This document shows positions 9,376 to 17,263 of a stretch of DNA of 64,000 nt, one piece after another. Both the position numbers and the translations under genes were made by a program. How positions within the stretch are numbered: position 1 is the stretch's first letter; every line of letters begins with the position of its first letter. The notes below the pieces were generated by a model. The model was not told the origin of the DNA and searched no databases. It saw only the letters and a program-made list of their open reading frames with translations. This DNA comes from Streptomyces sp. NBC_01549 (lineage in GTDB: Bacteria > Actinomycetota > Actinomycetes > Streptomycetales > Streptomycetaceae), in the NCBI RefSeq assembly GCF_026339955.1, contig NZ_JAPEPW010000001.1, forward strand, positions 4,831,001 to 4,895,000, given 5' to 3'.

Positions 9376-10444
9376 CGGTCCCCGGCGCCTCGCTCAGGTA
9401 CGGCATCAGCTCCTCCGCGAGTTCGTCGAGCGACTCCGGGGCCAGGCCCGACGCGCCCGCCAGGTAGATCGCGTTGAGGAGCTGGTCGGTGGCCAGGTCG
9501 CCGCCGGACGACCGGGACAGGAAGCGGGTGATGAGGGTCTGCGCGTAGTCGTCGGGCTCGCCCAGGTGGGCGCGGACGATCCCGGCGAGATGGCCGTCGT
9601 CGGGCTGGCGCAGCCGCAGGGTGACACAGCGGCGCAGGAAGGCGGGCGGGAACTCGCGCTCGCCGTTGCTGGTGAGCACGACGAAGGGGAAGGCCCGGCA
9701 GCGCACGCGGCCCCGGGCCACCGGGACGCGTTCGTCGGTGCCGTCGACCATCACCCGGGCCTCGGGGGTGTGCCGGGCCGCGCGCACCAGTTCGGGGATC
9801 TCGTACTGGCCTTCCTCCAGGATGTTCAGCAGGTCGTTGGGCAGATCGAGGTCGCTCTTGTCGATCTCGTCGATGAGGAGGGCGCGAGGGCGGCCGTAGG
9901 GGAGGAGGGCGGTGCCGAGCGGGCCGAGCCGTAGATGGTCCTCGAGGCCCGAATCCGGTCTCGGGCCCGCCACCGACTTCGACCCCGTCTCGGCCTGGGA
10001 ATCCGCCTGCGACTTCCCCTCGGACTCCTCCTGCGGCTTCCCGGTTCGCCGCGCCGCGTACAGCCGCGACAACGGGTCGTACTGATACAGCCCGTCGTGC
10101 AGTGTGCTTCTGCTCGTGATGTTCCAGCGCAGTACCGGGCCGAGGCGCAGCTCGCGGGCGACCGCGTACGCCAGCGACGACTTCCCGGTGCCGGGCGGGC
10201 CGGTCACCAGCAGCGGGCGGCGCAAGTACAGGGCCGCGTTGACGAGTTGCACGCTGCGCTCGGTGGCCTGGTAGGTGCGGGCACGATGTCTGCGGTCGGG
10301 GGAGGTCGCCGAGCTGTCGTCGCCGTCGGCCGGGGTCTTCAGGGCCGGTCCGCCGTCGAAGGCCCGCCACGGCGGGGGCGGCGGCAGCTGGGTGATGCCG
10401 TCGTGCGGCTCGTTCGCGCCGGTGTAGACGGGCCACAGGGGCAT
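9365..10444 (-). CDS. MoxR-type AAA+ ATPase
   Basis: 359-residue AAA+ ATPase with Walker A GPPGTGKS (82-89), Walker B ALLIDEIDK (188-196), sensor-1 VVLTSNGE, and a candidate arginine finger in FLRRC. Residues 134-168 form a hydrophilic low-complexity insertion between the strand-2 region and Walker B. MoxR ATPases remodel partner proteins, usually ones carrying a vWA domain; here the partner is likely the vWA-like giant protein encoded immediately downstream with an 11-nt overlap. The start at 10444 (MPLWPVYTG) is the last ATG before the conserved region; upstream of it lie the 10-bp tandem repeats, which argues against a longer frame. Upstream gene: the trypsin-VMAP protein, 140 nt away on the same strand. 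Confidence 0.87.
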   Translation of the reverse strand: MPLWPVYTGANEPHDGITQLPPPPPWRAFDGGPALKTPADGDDSSATSPDRRHRARTYQATERSVQLVNAALYLRRPLLVTGPPGTGKSSLAYAVARELRLGPVLRWNITSRSTLHDGLYQYDPLSRLYAARRTGKPQEESEGKSQADSQAETGSKSVAGPRPDSGLEDHLRLGPLGTALLPYGRPRALLIDEIDKSDLDLPNDLLNILEEGQYEIPELVRAARHTPEARVMVDGTDERVPVARGRVRCRAFPFVVLTSNGEREFPPAFLRRCVTLRLRQPDDGHLAGIVRAHLGEPDDYAQTLITRFLSRSSGGDLATDQLLNAIYLAGASGLAPESLDELAEELMPYLSEAPGTDAF

Positions 10445-10480
10445 GAGGCGGATCTCCGTGGGATCGAGGGCGTGCGGGCT

Positions 10481-10560
10481 TCGGGCGAGTTCGGGCGAGT
10501 TCGGGCGAGTATGGACGAGTATGGACGAGTGCGGACGAGCACGGTCGGGTTCGGGTGACG
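10481..10560. repeat. 10-bp tandem repeat array upstream of the MoxR-type gene
   Basis: Eight contiguous decamers in exact register: TCGGGCGAGT three times, ATGGACGAGT twice, then GCGGACGAGC, ACGGTCGGGT and TCGGGTGACG. The period equals one DNA helical turn. The array fills most of the 140-nt gap between the protease gene (stop at 10585) and the AAA+ start at 10444, so it sits 36-116 nt upstream of that start. It could be a repeated protein-binding site, an mRNA structure, or a slippage-prone spacer. Confidence 0.8.
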
Positions 10561-10584
10561 GACGGGTTCTGGCGACAGGCGGCT

Positions 10585-12378
10585 TCAGGCGACGGGCGAG
10601 CGCACAGGGGCGGCGGGTTCCGGGAAACGGCGGGGGTCGTCCCACAGGAGCTGGACGTCCTTGGCCCAGTGCCGCTCCGGTTCGTCCGAGGCGTACACCC
10701 GCTCCCGCAACGCCAGTACGTGGCGGGGGAGTTCGGCGGGTGCCAGCCCCTCGACATACCCGGCGAGCTCGTCGAGGAAGACACAGCCGCCCTCGTGCTC
10801 GGGGCCGCCCGCGCAGCCCGTGCGTGTCCACAGCAGGACCGGGACCGGGGCGTTGAGGGTCACGTCGAAGAGCGCACCGGTGCGGGCGGGCGGGAGCGAG
10901 AAGGCGGCCAGCTGGGTGTCCTCCTGCCGCAGTCGGAACCGGAGCTTGGTCGGCTTCTCGTCGCTCCAGCAGCCGATCCGGTGCAGGGACGTGCTCGCCT
11001 TTCTCTCCATTTCCTCCCACTTGCGGGTCAGTTGGTGCCGGACGCCGCCCCGGCGCCGGGTCCGGTCGGTGACGACGAGCGGGTACGCGCAGCCGAGCGG
11101 CGTCTCGTCGTCGGCGCCGCGTGCCCAGTGCGCCACCGGCTCGTTCAGCCACTCACGGGGCAGTACGAAGGCGATCAACTCTTCGGCGCCGGGGGCCAGT
11201 TGGCTGAACGCCTCGTCTATGTGCTCCTGAATGAAGGCCCGTACGCCGGACCGCGGCAGTCGGCGGGCGCCCACCGGGCGGCGCAGTCCGTCGCGGTAGG
11301 CGGAGACCTCGACGTTGACCTGGTCGCCGCCCGCGCCGCTGTGGTCGATCTCGACGAGGATCGGGGACCAGGAAGGGGAGGTACGGGTGCGGGAGCGGGA
11401 GCGGCCACGAGGTGTGTCCGACAGCTCGTCCGATCTCCCACTCGGCATCGACACGCCCGATCTCCCGCCCGGCATCAGCTCGTCCGAAGCCTTGCCCGGC
11501 GACCGGCCGGACGCCTTGTGCGAAGCCTCGTCGGACGGCGCGCTCAGCAGTTCCTCCAAACGGCCGGCGAACCGGGCCACGGCCTGCGCGTCCGCCACCT
11601 CCCACAGTACGTACCAGGCCGCCGCCCACAGCGAGCCGAACCCCTCCGCCGGCAGCTGCGGGCCGAACGGGCCCACGGCGTCGACATACAACCGGTTCGG
11701 ATCGTGGGCGAGCCCCGCCCGCTCCGCGCGCTGCACCAGGACGCGTAATCGGTCCTTCGCGGCCGGCCGGTGCTCCGGTGTGGGGATCAGCGCACTGAGC
11801 GCCGGCCAGTAGCGGGCCATGACGGGGCTGGGCAGCATCCGGCCGTTGCGAATGTCCTTGGCGCCCGAGGCCGCCGAGACCATGCCGACCACCCTGCCGT
11901 CCGCGAGGGTCACCGCCGCCCCGCTGAACCCGGCTGCCAGCGGCTGGCCGTGTCCGCTCCAGGCCTCCAGCTGCACCCATTCGTCCGCGATCAACTGGTC
12001 CGAGGTGGCCCGGTATTCGGCGAGCGTGCCCTCGTCGTAGCCCTTCGGGAAGCCGTACGCGAGGAGCTTGGGATACGGCTCGGTGTATGCCTCGCCGGGC
12101 GGGGCGAACACGGCCGGGGCGAGCGACACCGCACGGTCCAGTTCGAGGACCGCGAGGTCGCCCGGGTCCGTCACGCCGCCCGCCCAGCCTCCGCGTACGA
12201 CCACGGTGGCGGCCAGCTCCCCGAGGCCCCGGTCCTGCGGGAAGGACACTCGCACCCCCGACGCCTCGCTGCGGCGGACCACGTGCGCGCAGGTCAGCAC
12301 CTTGCGGTCGGAGACCAGGAACCCCGCTCCGCCCTCACCCCCGCAGACGATCCGGGCGTGCCAGAACGTACTGCTCAT
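10585..12378 (-). CDS. trypsin-like serine protease fused to a VMAP-C-like region
   Basis: 597 residues, no signal peptide, so expected in the cytoplasm. Residues 1-190 are a trypsin-like domain with a full triad: His32 (LTCAHVV), Asp74 (DLAVLEL) and Ser152 (GFSGAAV). Residues about 200-290 form a helical region (KDRLRVLVQRAERAGL... WEVADAQAVARF) of the kind that links such proteases to their C-terminal part. Residues 290-345 are a Ser/Arg/Gly-rich linker. Residues about 345-597 resemble the VMAP-C domain (vWA-MoxR-associated protein), including PILVEIDHSG and the Trp/Asp-rich end VQLLWDDPRRFPEP. The start ATG at 12378 overlaps the stop of the small upstream gene (ATGA), so the two are translationally coupled. 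Assignment to VMAP-type conflict systems rests on family pattern recall, not a search. Confidence 0.85.
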   Translation of the reverse strand: MSSTFWHARIVCGGEGGAGFLVSDRKVLTCAHVVRRSEASGVRVSFPQDRGLGELAATVVVRGGWAGGVTDPGDLAVLELDRAVSLAPAVFAPPGEAYTEPYPKLLAYGFPKGYDEGTLAEYRATSDQLIADEWVQLEAWSGHGQPLAAGFSGAAVTLADGRVVGMVSAASGAKDIRNGRMLPSPVMARYWPALSALIPTPEHRPAAKDRLRVLVQRAERAGLAHDPNRLYVDAVGPFGPQLPAEGFGSLWAAAWYVLWEVADAQAVARFAGRLEELLSAPSDEASHKASGRSPGKASDELMPGGRSGVSMPSGRSDELSDTPRGRSRSRTRTSPSWSPILVEIDHSGAGGDQVNVEVSAYRDGLRRPVGARRLPRSGVRAFIQEHIDEAFSQLAPGAEELIAFVLPREWLNEPVAHWARGADDETPLGCAYPLVVTDRTRRRGGVRHQLTRKWEEMERKASTSLHRIGCWSDEKPTKLRFRLRQEDTQLAAFSLPPARTGALFDVTLNAPVPVLLWTRTGCAGGPEHEGGCVFLDELAGYVEGLAPAELPRHVLALRERVYASDEPERHWAKDVQLLWDDPRRFPEPAAPVRSPVA

Positions 12379-12734
12379 GACCGCGGGGCGGCATCCGCGG
12401 GACCGTCGGACTGCCCCGGGGACCAGGAGAGCTTGACCACCAGATGGCCCTCGACCGCGCTCTTGGCGATCAACGCGCCCGCCTCCGCGGTGAGTTTGAC
12501 GCCGAACTCGATCTCCACGGAGCCGGGGCGCAGGCTTCCGTCGCGGAACACCCGCAGCGCGGACTCCGCCGCGGACCGTACGCCCTCCAGGGCGCCCTCG
12601 AAGGTGCGGGTCGCCTGGACCACGCCGTTCTCGCCGCGCGAGACGAGACGGGAACCGGAGCCGTACTCGTCCTCGCCCTCCTCGATCAGGATCACGGCGC
12701 CGTCGCCGGTCTTGAACTCCATCACGCTGTCCAT
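12375..12734 (-). CDS. trypsin-co-occurring domain protein (CU044_2847/TCO1-like)
   Basis: 119-residue single-domain protein. The pattern fits the small trypsin-co-occurring family (often annotated CU044_2847): MEFKTGDGAVILIEEGEDE at the N-terminus, a helix (FEGALEGVRSAAESALRVF) and the pair SVEIEFGVKLTAEAG / HLVVKLSW. Such proteins are encoded next to cytoplasmic trypsin-like proteases in actinobacteria, and here the stop overlaps the protease start by 4 nt (ATGA). It is probably a partner, substrate or sensor of that protease. The start ATG at 12734 has no good ribosome binding site. A TAACAAT hexamer on the minus strand at 12776-12782 could be a -10 element, which would make this the first gene of the operon. 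Confidence 0.8.
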   Translation of the reverse strand: MDSVMEFKTGDGAVILIEEGEDEYGSGSRLVSRGENGVVQATRTFEGALEGVRSAAESALRVFRDGSLRPGSVEIEFGVKLTAEAGALIAKSAVEGHLVVKLSWSPGQSDGPADAAPRS

Positions 12735-12898
12735 GCAGTGGCCAACCCCCGTTGTGTCGCGGCCCGTTCCTCCTCATTGTTACGGACGGTGCAGGAGTCT
12801 GTCCCGGTTTTCCTGACTCGTCCCGGCCCCGCCGGTGGGTCACCGCCAGGGCGCGGTTCCGCGGGGACGGGGGACGGCGCCGCCTGAGCGCCAGACGA

Positions 12899-14224
12899 CT
12901 ACACGATGCCCCGGATCACGCCCAGCTCCACCAGGTCCTGCGGCCGGATGCGGAGTTGGTCCGCCGTGGCGCGCACCTCGTTCGCCGGGCGCTTGAGGAT
13001 CGCGGCCGCGAGCTCCGGCGCGATGACGGAGAAGTAACTGTCCGGCGTGGCCCAGGTGTTGCCGGGCGCGGCCAGCGCGAGCGCGCCGCCCGAACCGCCC
13101 TCGCCGATAACCAGGGTGGTGACCGGCGTGCGGGCGGTGGCCACCGCGGCGAACAGATCCGCGATCGCCGAGCCCGCGCCCTGCCGCTCGGCCTGGGCGT
13201 CGTTGGCGGCGCCCGGGGTGTCCACCAGCGTCAGTACGGGGATGCCGAGTCGGCCGGCGAGCCGGATCAGCCGGGCGGCCAAGCGGTACCCGGCCGGTCG
13301 GGTCGCGGTCCCGCACTGGGCCGCGTACGCCACGGTCCGCCCCCCGGGTCCGGAACCGAACCCGCACAGCATGCCGTCGTCGCTGCCGCCGCAGCGGTCG
13401 CCGCTGATGGGGGCGCGCCGCGAGAAGCCGGCGTCCAAGTACGCGGCGGCCCGAGGGCGTTCGGGGGAGCGGGCGCGGCGGACGGCGTCCCAGCCGGTGG
13501 TGGGGAGGCCGGGGGCGCTGAGAGCGGGCGGGGGAGCGACGGGCCCGGTGGAGGGAGTGGTCAGCAGGTCCAGCCACAGCGCCAGCGTCTCCCGCAGCTC
13601 CTCCTCCCGTACGACGGCGTCCACCGCGCCCGCCGCCAGCTGGGCCTCGGCCGTGTACGCCGCCGGGTCCGCGTCGGGCGGGCGGACCCGGGAACCGGCG
13701 AAGCCGACCTGGGCGCCGGGCAGCGCCAGGATCACGTCCGCGCCCGCGCCCAGCGTCGCCCAGCCGCCGCCCGTGGTCGGATCCCGCAGCACCGCGATCT
13801 GGGGCAGCCCCGCCTCCCGGGCGAGCGCCGACTGCCGTGCCACGCGCTGGAGTTGGGTGAGCGCGAGCATGCCCTCCTGCATCCGGCTGCCGCCCGTCGC
13901 GACGAGCGAGACGACGGGCAGGCGGTGCTCACGGGCGTGAGTGTAGGCCGCTTCGACGCGGTCGCCGGTGCGTTCGCCGAGCGAGCCGCCGAGGAAGCCG
14001 AACTCGAACGCGATCAGTACGGCGCGGGTGGAGCCGATGACCGCGGTGCCGCAGACGACGGACTCGTCCTCGCCGGTGCGAGTGAGGGCGCGGCGGCGCG
14101 AGTCGTCGTACCCCTGCCAGGACAACGGACCATCCGGCTTGAACACCCGCATGGGTACGGGCAGTTCACGGAAGTCATCGCCGGCCAGGGCGATGGCCTC
14201 GCGGGCGGAGAAACGCTCAGTCAT
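12899..14224 (-). CDS. fused AccD/AccA-type carboxyltransferase
   Basis: 441 residues joining a beta (AccD-like) half and an alpha (AccA-like) half of a crotonase-fold carboxyltransferase. Each half carries an oxyanion-hole glycine motif: GGSRMQEG in the N half (about 110-117) and GEGGSGGAL in the C half (about 372-380). Such enzymes move CO2 between biotin and an acyl-CoA, or decarboxylate a malonyl thioester. No biotin carboxylase or biotin carrier gene is nearby. The start at 14224 (MTERFSAREA) overlaps the end of the malonyl-CoA ligase gene by 8 nt, so the two are co-translated and very likely act on the same malonyl-CoA pool. The AccD zinc finger is absent, and the beta half is short. 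S. coelicolor has the same neighbour pair from memory (SCO2445/SCO2444). Confidence 0.85.
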   Translation of the reverse strand: MTERFSAREAIALAGDDFRELPVPMRVFKPDGPLSWQGYDDSRRRALTRTGEDESVVCGTAVIGSTRAVLIAFEFGFLGGSLGERTGDRVEAAYTHAREHRLPVVSLVATGGSRMQEGMLALTQLQRVARQSALAREAGLPQIAVLRDPTTGGGWATLGAGADVILALPGAQVGFAGSRVRPPDADPAAYTAEAQLAAGAVDAVVREEELRETLALWLDLLTTPSTGPVAPPPALSAPGLPTTGWDAVRRARSPERPRAAAYLDAGFSRRAPISGDRCGGSDDGMLCGFGSGPGGRTVAYAAQCGTATRPAGYRLAARLIRLAGRLGIPVLTLVDTPGAANDAQAERQGAGSAIADLFAAVATARTPVTTLVIGEGGSGGALALAAPGNTWATPDSYFSVIAPELAAAILKRPANEVRATADQLRIRPQDLVELGVIRGIV

Positions 14225-15752
14225 GCTGGGGGGCCTTCGCGACGGCATCAGGGAGGGCTCGCTTGAGAATCTTGCCCATGTCGTTGCGGGGCAGCGACGT
14301 GAGGAAGCGCACGGTCCGCGGACGTTTGTGCGGGGCGAGGCGGCGGGCCACGTGGTCGGCCAGCTCCCCGGCGGCGGGCGGGTCCTCGGGATCGACGGGC
14401 ACGATCCAGGCCACGATCCGCTCGCCCAGATCCTCGTCGGGCTCACCGGTGACGGCGGCCTCGCGCACCGCCGGAAGCTCAAGCAGCGCGTTCTCGATCT
14501 CCCCGGCGCCGATCTTGTAGCCGCCGCTCTTGATCAGGTCGGTGGCCTTGCGGCCGACGATGCGTACGGAGCCGTCGGGGTCGACGACCGCCATGTCGCC
14601 GGTGCGGAACCAGCCGTCCTCGGTGAACGCGGCGGCGGTCGCGTCGGGCCGGTTCAGATACTCCGTGAAGAGGTTCGGCCCCCGAACCTGGATCTCACCG
14701 ACGGTCTCGCCGTCGTGCGTACCCGTGGGAGTGCCGTCGGCGTCGTACGAGGCGATCGTCGTCCCGTCCTCCTCGACGAGCCGCACGTCGACGCCCGGCA
14801 GCGGGACGCCCACGGTGCCGGGCCGGGGTACCCCGTCCACCCGCACGCTGGTGTTCATGAGGGTCTCGGTCATGCCGTACCGCTCGACGACCCGGCGTCC
14901 GGTCGCGGCCGTGATCCGCTCGTGGTCGTGCACCGGCAGCGCGGCGGAACCGGACACGAGCAGCCGCGCCCCGCCGAGCGCCTTGGCCAGCTCGGTGTCC
15001 TCGGCCAGCGCCTCGGCGAGCCGGTGGTACATCGTCGGCACCCCGAACAGCATCGTCGCGCCCTCGCCCAGCTCCCGCGCCACGCCCTCCGCGCTGAACC
15101 TGCCCAGATGCCGCACCGCCGCGCCGCGCCGCAGCGGGCCGAGGATGCCGAGGATCAGCCCGTGCACATGGAAGAGCGGCAGCCCCTGCACGAGGACGTC
15201 GTCGCCGGTCCACTGCCAGGCGTCGGCCAGCGCGTCGAGGGTCGAGGCGATGGCGCGCCGCGGGATGACGGCGCCCTTGGGCGGGCCGGTGGTGCCGGAG
15301 GTGTAGACGATGAGGGCGGGGGCGGAGGGGTCGTCCGGTTCCGTACCGGGGCGCGCGGCGGCGCCAGGGCTTGCCTGGGCGACCTGACCGGCGACGCCCA
15401 CCTGGACGTCGACGCGCTCCACATCGCTCACGGGCGAGGGAAGTTCGACGCCGGGCTCGGCCAGTACCAGCGACGGCGCGCTGTCGCCCAGAATGTGCCC
15501 CAGTTCACCCTCCCCCGACTTGGGGTTGAGCGGCACGGCGGGCACCCCGGCGAGCAGCGCGGCGACGACCCCGACGGCGGTCTCCAGGGACGGCGTCGCC
15601 CACACGGCGACCCTCCCCCGGCCGTCGAGCCGCGCGGCCAGTTCACCCGCCGAGGCGGCGAGCTCCGCGTACGTCAGGGACCGGTCGCCGAAACGCAGGG
15701 CGGGCCGCCGTGCGGTCGAGCCGCTGACCAGGGCGGGGAAGAGGGAGGACAC
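14217..15752 (-). CDS. matB: malonyl-CoA ligase MatB
   Basis: 511-residue member of the ANL (acyl-CoA synthetase) superfamily that makes malonyl-CoA from malonate, CoA and ATP. It carries the P-loop YTSGTTGPPKG, the ligand loop ERYGMTET, the hinge motif GWFRTGDMA and the catalytic Lys region PRNDMGKI near the C-terminus. The N-terminus (SSLFPAL) and the stretch LVQGLPLFHVHGL match my memory of the structurally characterised S. coelicolor MatB. It is slightly longer because of inserts near residues 125-140 and around the THDGE loop. The start is GTG 15752, with AAGGAG 8 nt before it. It feeds extender units to polyketide and fatty acid synthesis. The downstream carboxyltransferase overlaps by 8 nt. 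Confidence 0.93.
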   Translation of the reverse strand: MSSLFPALVSGSTARRPALRFGDRSLTYAELAASAGELAARLDGRGRVAVWATPSLETAVGVVAALLAGVPAVPLNPKSGEGELGHILGDSAPSLVLAEPGVELPSPVSDVERVDVQVGVAGQVAQASPGAAARPGTEPDDPSAPALIVYTSGTTGPPKGAVIPRRAIASTLDALADAWQWTGDDVLVQGLPLFHVHGLILGILGPLRRGAAVRHLGRFSAEGVARELGEGATMLFGVPTMYHRLAEALAEDTELAKALGGARLLVSGSAALPVHDHERITAATGRRVVERYGMTETLMNTSVRVDGVPRPGTVGVPLPGVDVRLVEEDGTTIASYDADGTPTGTHDGETVGEIQVRGPNLFTEYLNRPDATAAAFTEDGWFRTGDMAVVDPDGSVRIVGRKATDLIKSGGYKIGAGEIENALLELPAVREAAVTGEPDEDLGERIVAWIVPVDPEDPPAAGELADHVARRLAPHKRPRTVRFLTSLPRNDMGKILKRALPDAVAKAPQHD

Positions 15753-15850
15753 GCGGGGTACTCCTTGCCGTAGGGGCCTGCTGGAGGACGTGCTGGCGGT
15801 GACAGTCACCAGCGTTCCTACACCAGCGCGAGGGATTCCCGCCGACGGGC

Positions 15851-16492
15851 TCACTCCGATGACGCGCTCGACCCCGTCGAGGTGAGCCGCCGCCGCGTGC
15901 CCACGAGCGTGGCGAGGTCCTCGGCGAGGCGGAGTTCGACCGTGTCCAGGGCGACATGCTCCAGCCAGTGCAGCCGGGCCCGGTCGGGAGCTCCCTCGTG
16001 CAGAGGCGGCCAACCGGCAGCCGGGGTGAAGTCGTCGACCACCACCGTGCCGCCCGGCGTCAGCAGCCCGGCCGGGTCGGCCGCGTCGTCGCCCGGCGTC
16101 TTGCCCGTGCCGCCGCCGTCCAGGACCAGCAGGTCGTACGGGCCGTGCTCCTCGATCCGCCGCCAGTCGCCGTGGATCACCTCGACCTCGGGCCGGTCGG
16201 CGAAGACCTCGGCGGCGAGCCGGGCCCGCTCGGCGTCGCGCTCCACGGTGAACAGCCGTACGCCCTCCCGCGCCCCGGACGCCAGCCACGCGAGCCCGAC
16301 CCCGCACCCCGTACCCGTCTCACCGATCCGCTCCCGGGCACCGCCCGCCAACGCGTGCAGCAGACGGCCCTGCTCCGGACGGCACGCGTACGCGAAGGCG
16401 TGACGACGCGCGGCGGCGAGGGCGTGTCGGACGAGCGGGGGGAGGGTGGCGGGGTCGGCGGCGGCGTGGGCGTCCGTTCCTGAGATCGACAT
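15851..16492 (-). CDS. class I SAM-dependent methyltransferase
   Basis: 213 residues with a Rossmann-like SAM fold. Motif I is IGETGTGCGVGLAWLA (about 56-71), the acidic ribose-binding residue is in LFTVERDAER, and there is VIHGDW and then YDLLVLDGGG. VVVDDFTP near residue 148 is typical of the O-methyltransferase family-3-like group. The C-terminal 25 residues are Thr/Ser rich and probably disordered. It lies 98 nt upstream of matB on the same strand, so it may be transcribed with it, but there is no sequence reason to link its substrate to malonate. The methyl acceptor is unknown. Confidence 0.8.
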   Translation of the reverse strand: MSISGTDAHAAADPATLPPLVRHALAAARRHAFAYACRPEQGRLLHALAGGARERIGETGTGCGVGLAWLASGAREGVRLFTVERDAERARLAAEVFADRPEVEVIHGDWRRIEEHGPYDLLVLDGGGTGKTPGDDAADPAGLLTPGGTVVVDDFTPAAGWPPLHEGAPDRARLHWLEHVALDTVELRLAEDLATLVGTRRRLTSTGSSASSE

Positions 16493-16672
16493 GAGGGAGA
16501 TCGTGCCCTGTCGTGGGGCCCGGGTGGTGGGGAGAAGGTCACATCACGACGCTCCGTCTGCGTGCGGTCGCCAGGGACGACCACAGCCACCTGCGCCGAC
16601 GGCCGATATTGCCGCGACCGCATCGCCCGGGGCTGATTACGCTGGCCCGCCGCGACGGAACGAGGAGCCGGC

Positions 16673-17113
16673 ATGAGCCAGGACTACGACATGGACGACG
16701 AGACCCTCTGGAATCCCTCCAACGGGGCGTCCCGGATGTTTCTGCGTCAAGTGGCCCTCTTCGAAGCGGAGCTGGAACTCCCGTCGGGCATCGGGCCGAT
16801 GGTGAACGACGAGAGCCGGATCGACCGGGAGACCTTCGCGGTCTTCGTCGACGCGCTGCTGGCACGGCATCGAAGAACGAGTCACGCCGTGATGCTGGCC
16901 CTCTCCGAAGGCTTTGCCGCGACGGTGCTGGTCCTCGCGGAGCGTGGCGGGGTCGCGGTGGACTGGGCACGGCTCGGTGCGGCTCCGGACGGCCCGCCGG
17001 AGAATGTGCAGATCTCGGCTTGTACTGGGATGTCCGCCCCGCCGGAAGGCGGTGCCTGGGAGTCACGACTCCGGGAGAGGTCACGAGAATTGGGTCGCTC
17101 CATGTCCCGTTGA
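16673..17113 (+). CDS. DUF6086-like hypothetical protein
   Basis: 146 residues, soluble, no signal or membrane segment. The N-terminal 105 residues (DETLWNPSNGASRMFLRQVALFE..., GIGPMVNDE, HAVMLALSEGFAATVLVLAERGG) look like a small conserved Streptomyces family that I recall as DUF6086; function is unknown. The last 40 residues (Gly/Pro-rich, then RERSRELGRSMSR) are less convincing and could reflect a diverged or slightly shifted tail. The ATG at 16673 is preceded by GAGGAGCCGGC, a good ribosome binding site. The gene stands alone and the next gene has its own operator region. Confidence 0.7.
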   Translation: MSQDYDMDDETLWNPSNGASRMFLRQVALFEAELELPSGIGPMVNDESRIDRETFAVFVDALLARHRRTSHAVMLALSEGFAATVLVLAERGGVAVDWARLGAAPDGPPENVQISACTGMSAPPEGGAWESRLRERSRELGRSMSR

Positions 17114-17144
17114 TCGGGGCGATTCCGGTTCTTCCGCCGCGCGG

Positions 17145-17177
17145 GAGCGATCGTTCTTGAATCGGGAACGATCGTTC
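17145..17177. promoter_or_regulatory. two phased palindromic operators
   Basis: Two near-identical palindromes, GAGCGATCGTTC (17145-17156) and GAACGATCGTTC (17166-17177). Their centres are exactly 21 bp apart, two helical turns, so a regulator would bind both on one face. They lie about 90-120 nt upstream of the XRE/ImmA cassette, and the XRE protein encoded first in that cassette is the obvious candidate ligand (autoregulation). Confidence 0.65.
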
Positions 17178-17234
17178 GGAAAGCATGGCGCGGGCCCCGC
17201 CGGGGACCGTAGTCTCGGCCCACAGCGTGACAAT

Positions 17235-17246
17235 TTGACGGGTCAA
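17235..17246. promoter_or_regulatory. short inverted repeat near the XRE gene start
   Basis: TTGAC-GG-GTCAA is a perfect inverted repeat ending 17 nt before the GTG start of the XRE gene. The TTGAC half also looks like a -35 hexamer, but it is too close to the start to serve as one for this gene. It may be a second operator or a weak hairpin in the leader. Confidence 0.35.
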
Positions 17247-17263
17247 CTGCCGGGAGTGCATGG

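Noticed and set aside
6325..9477. 1050-codon plus-strand frame opposite the giant protein
   Set aside because: Entirely antisense to a protein with recognisable domains and shows no domain of its own.
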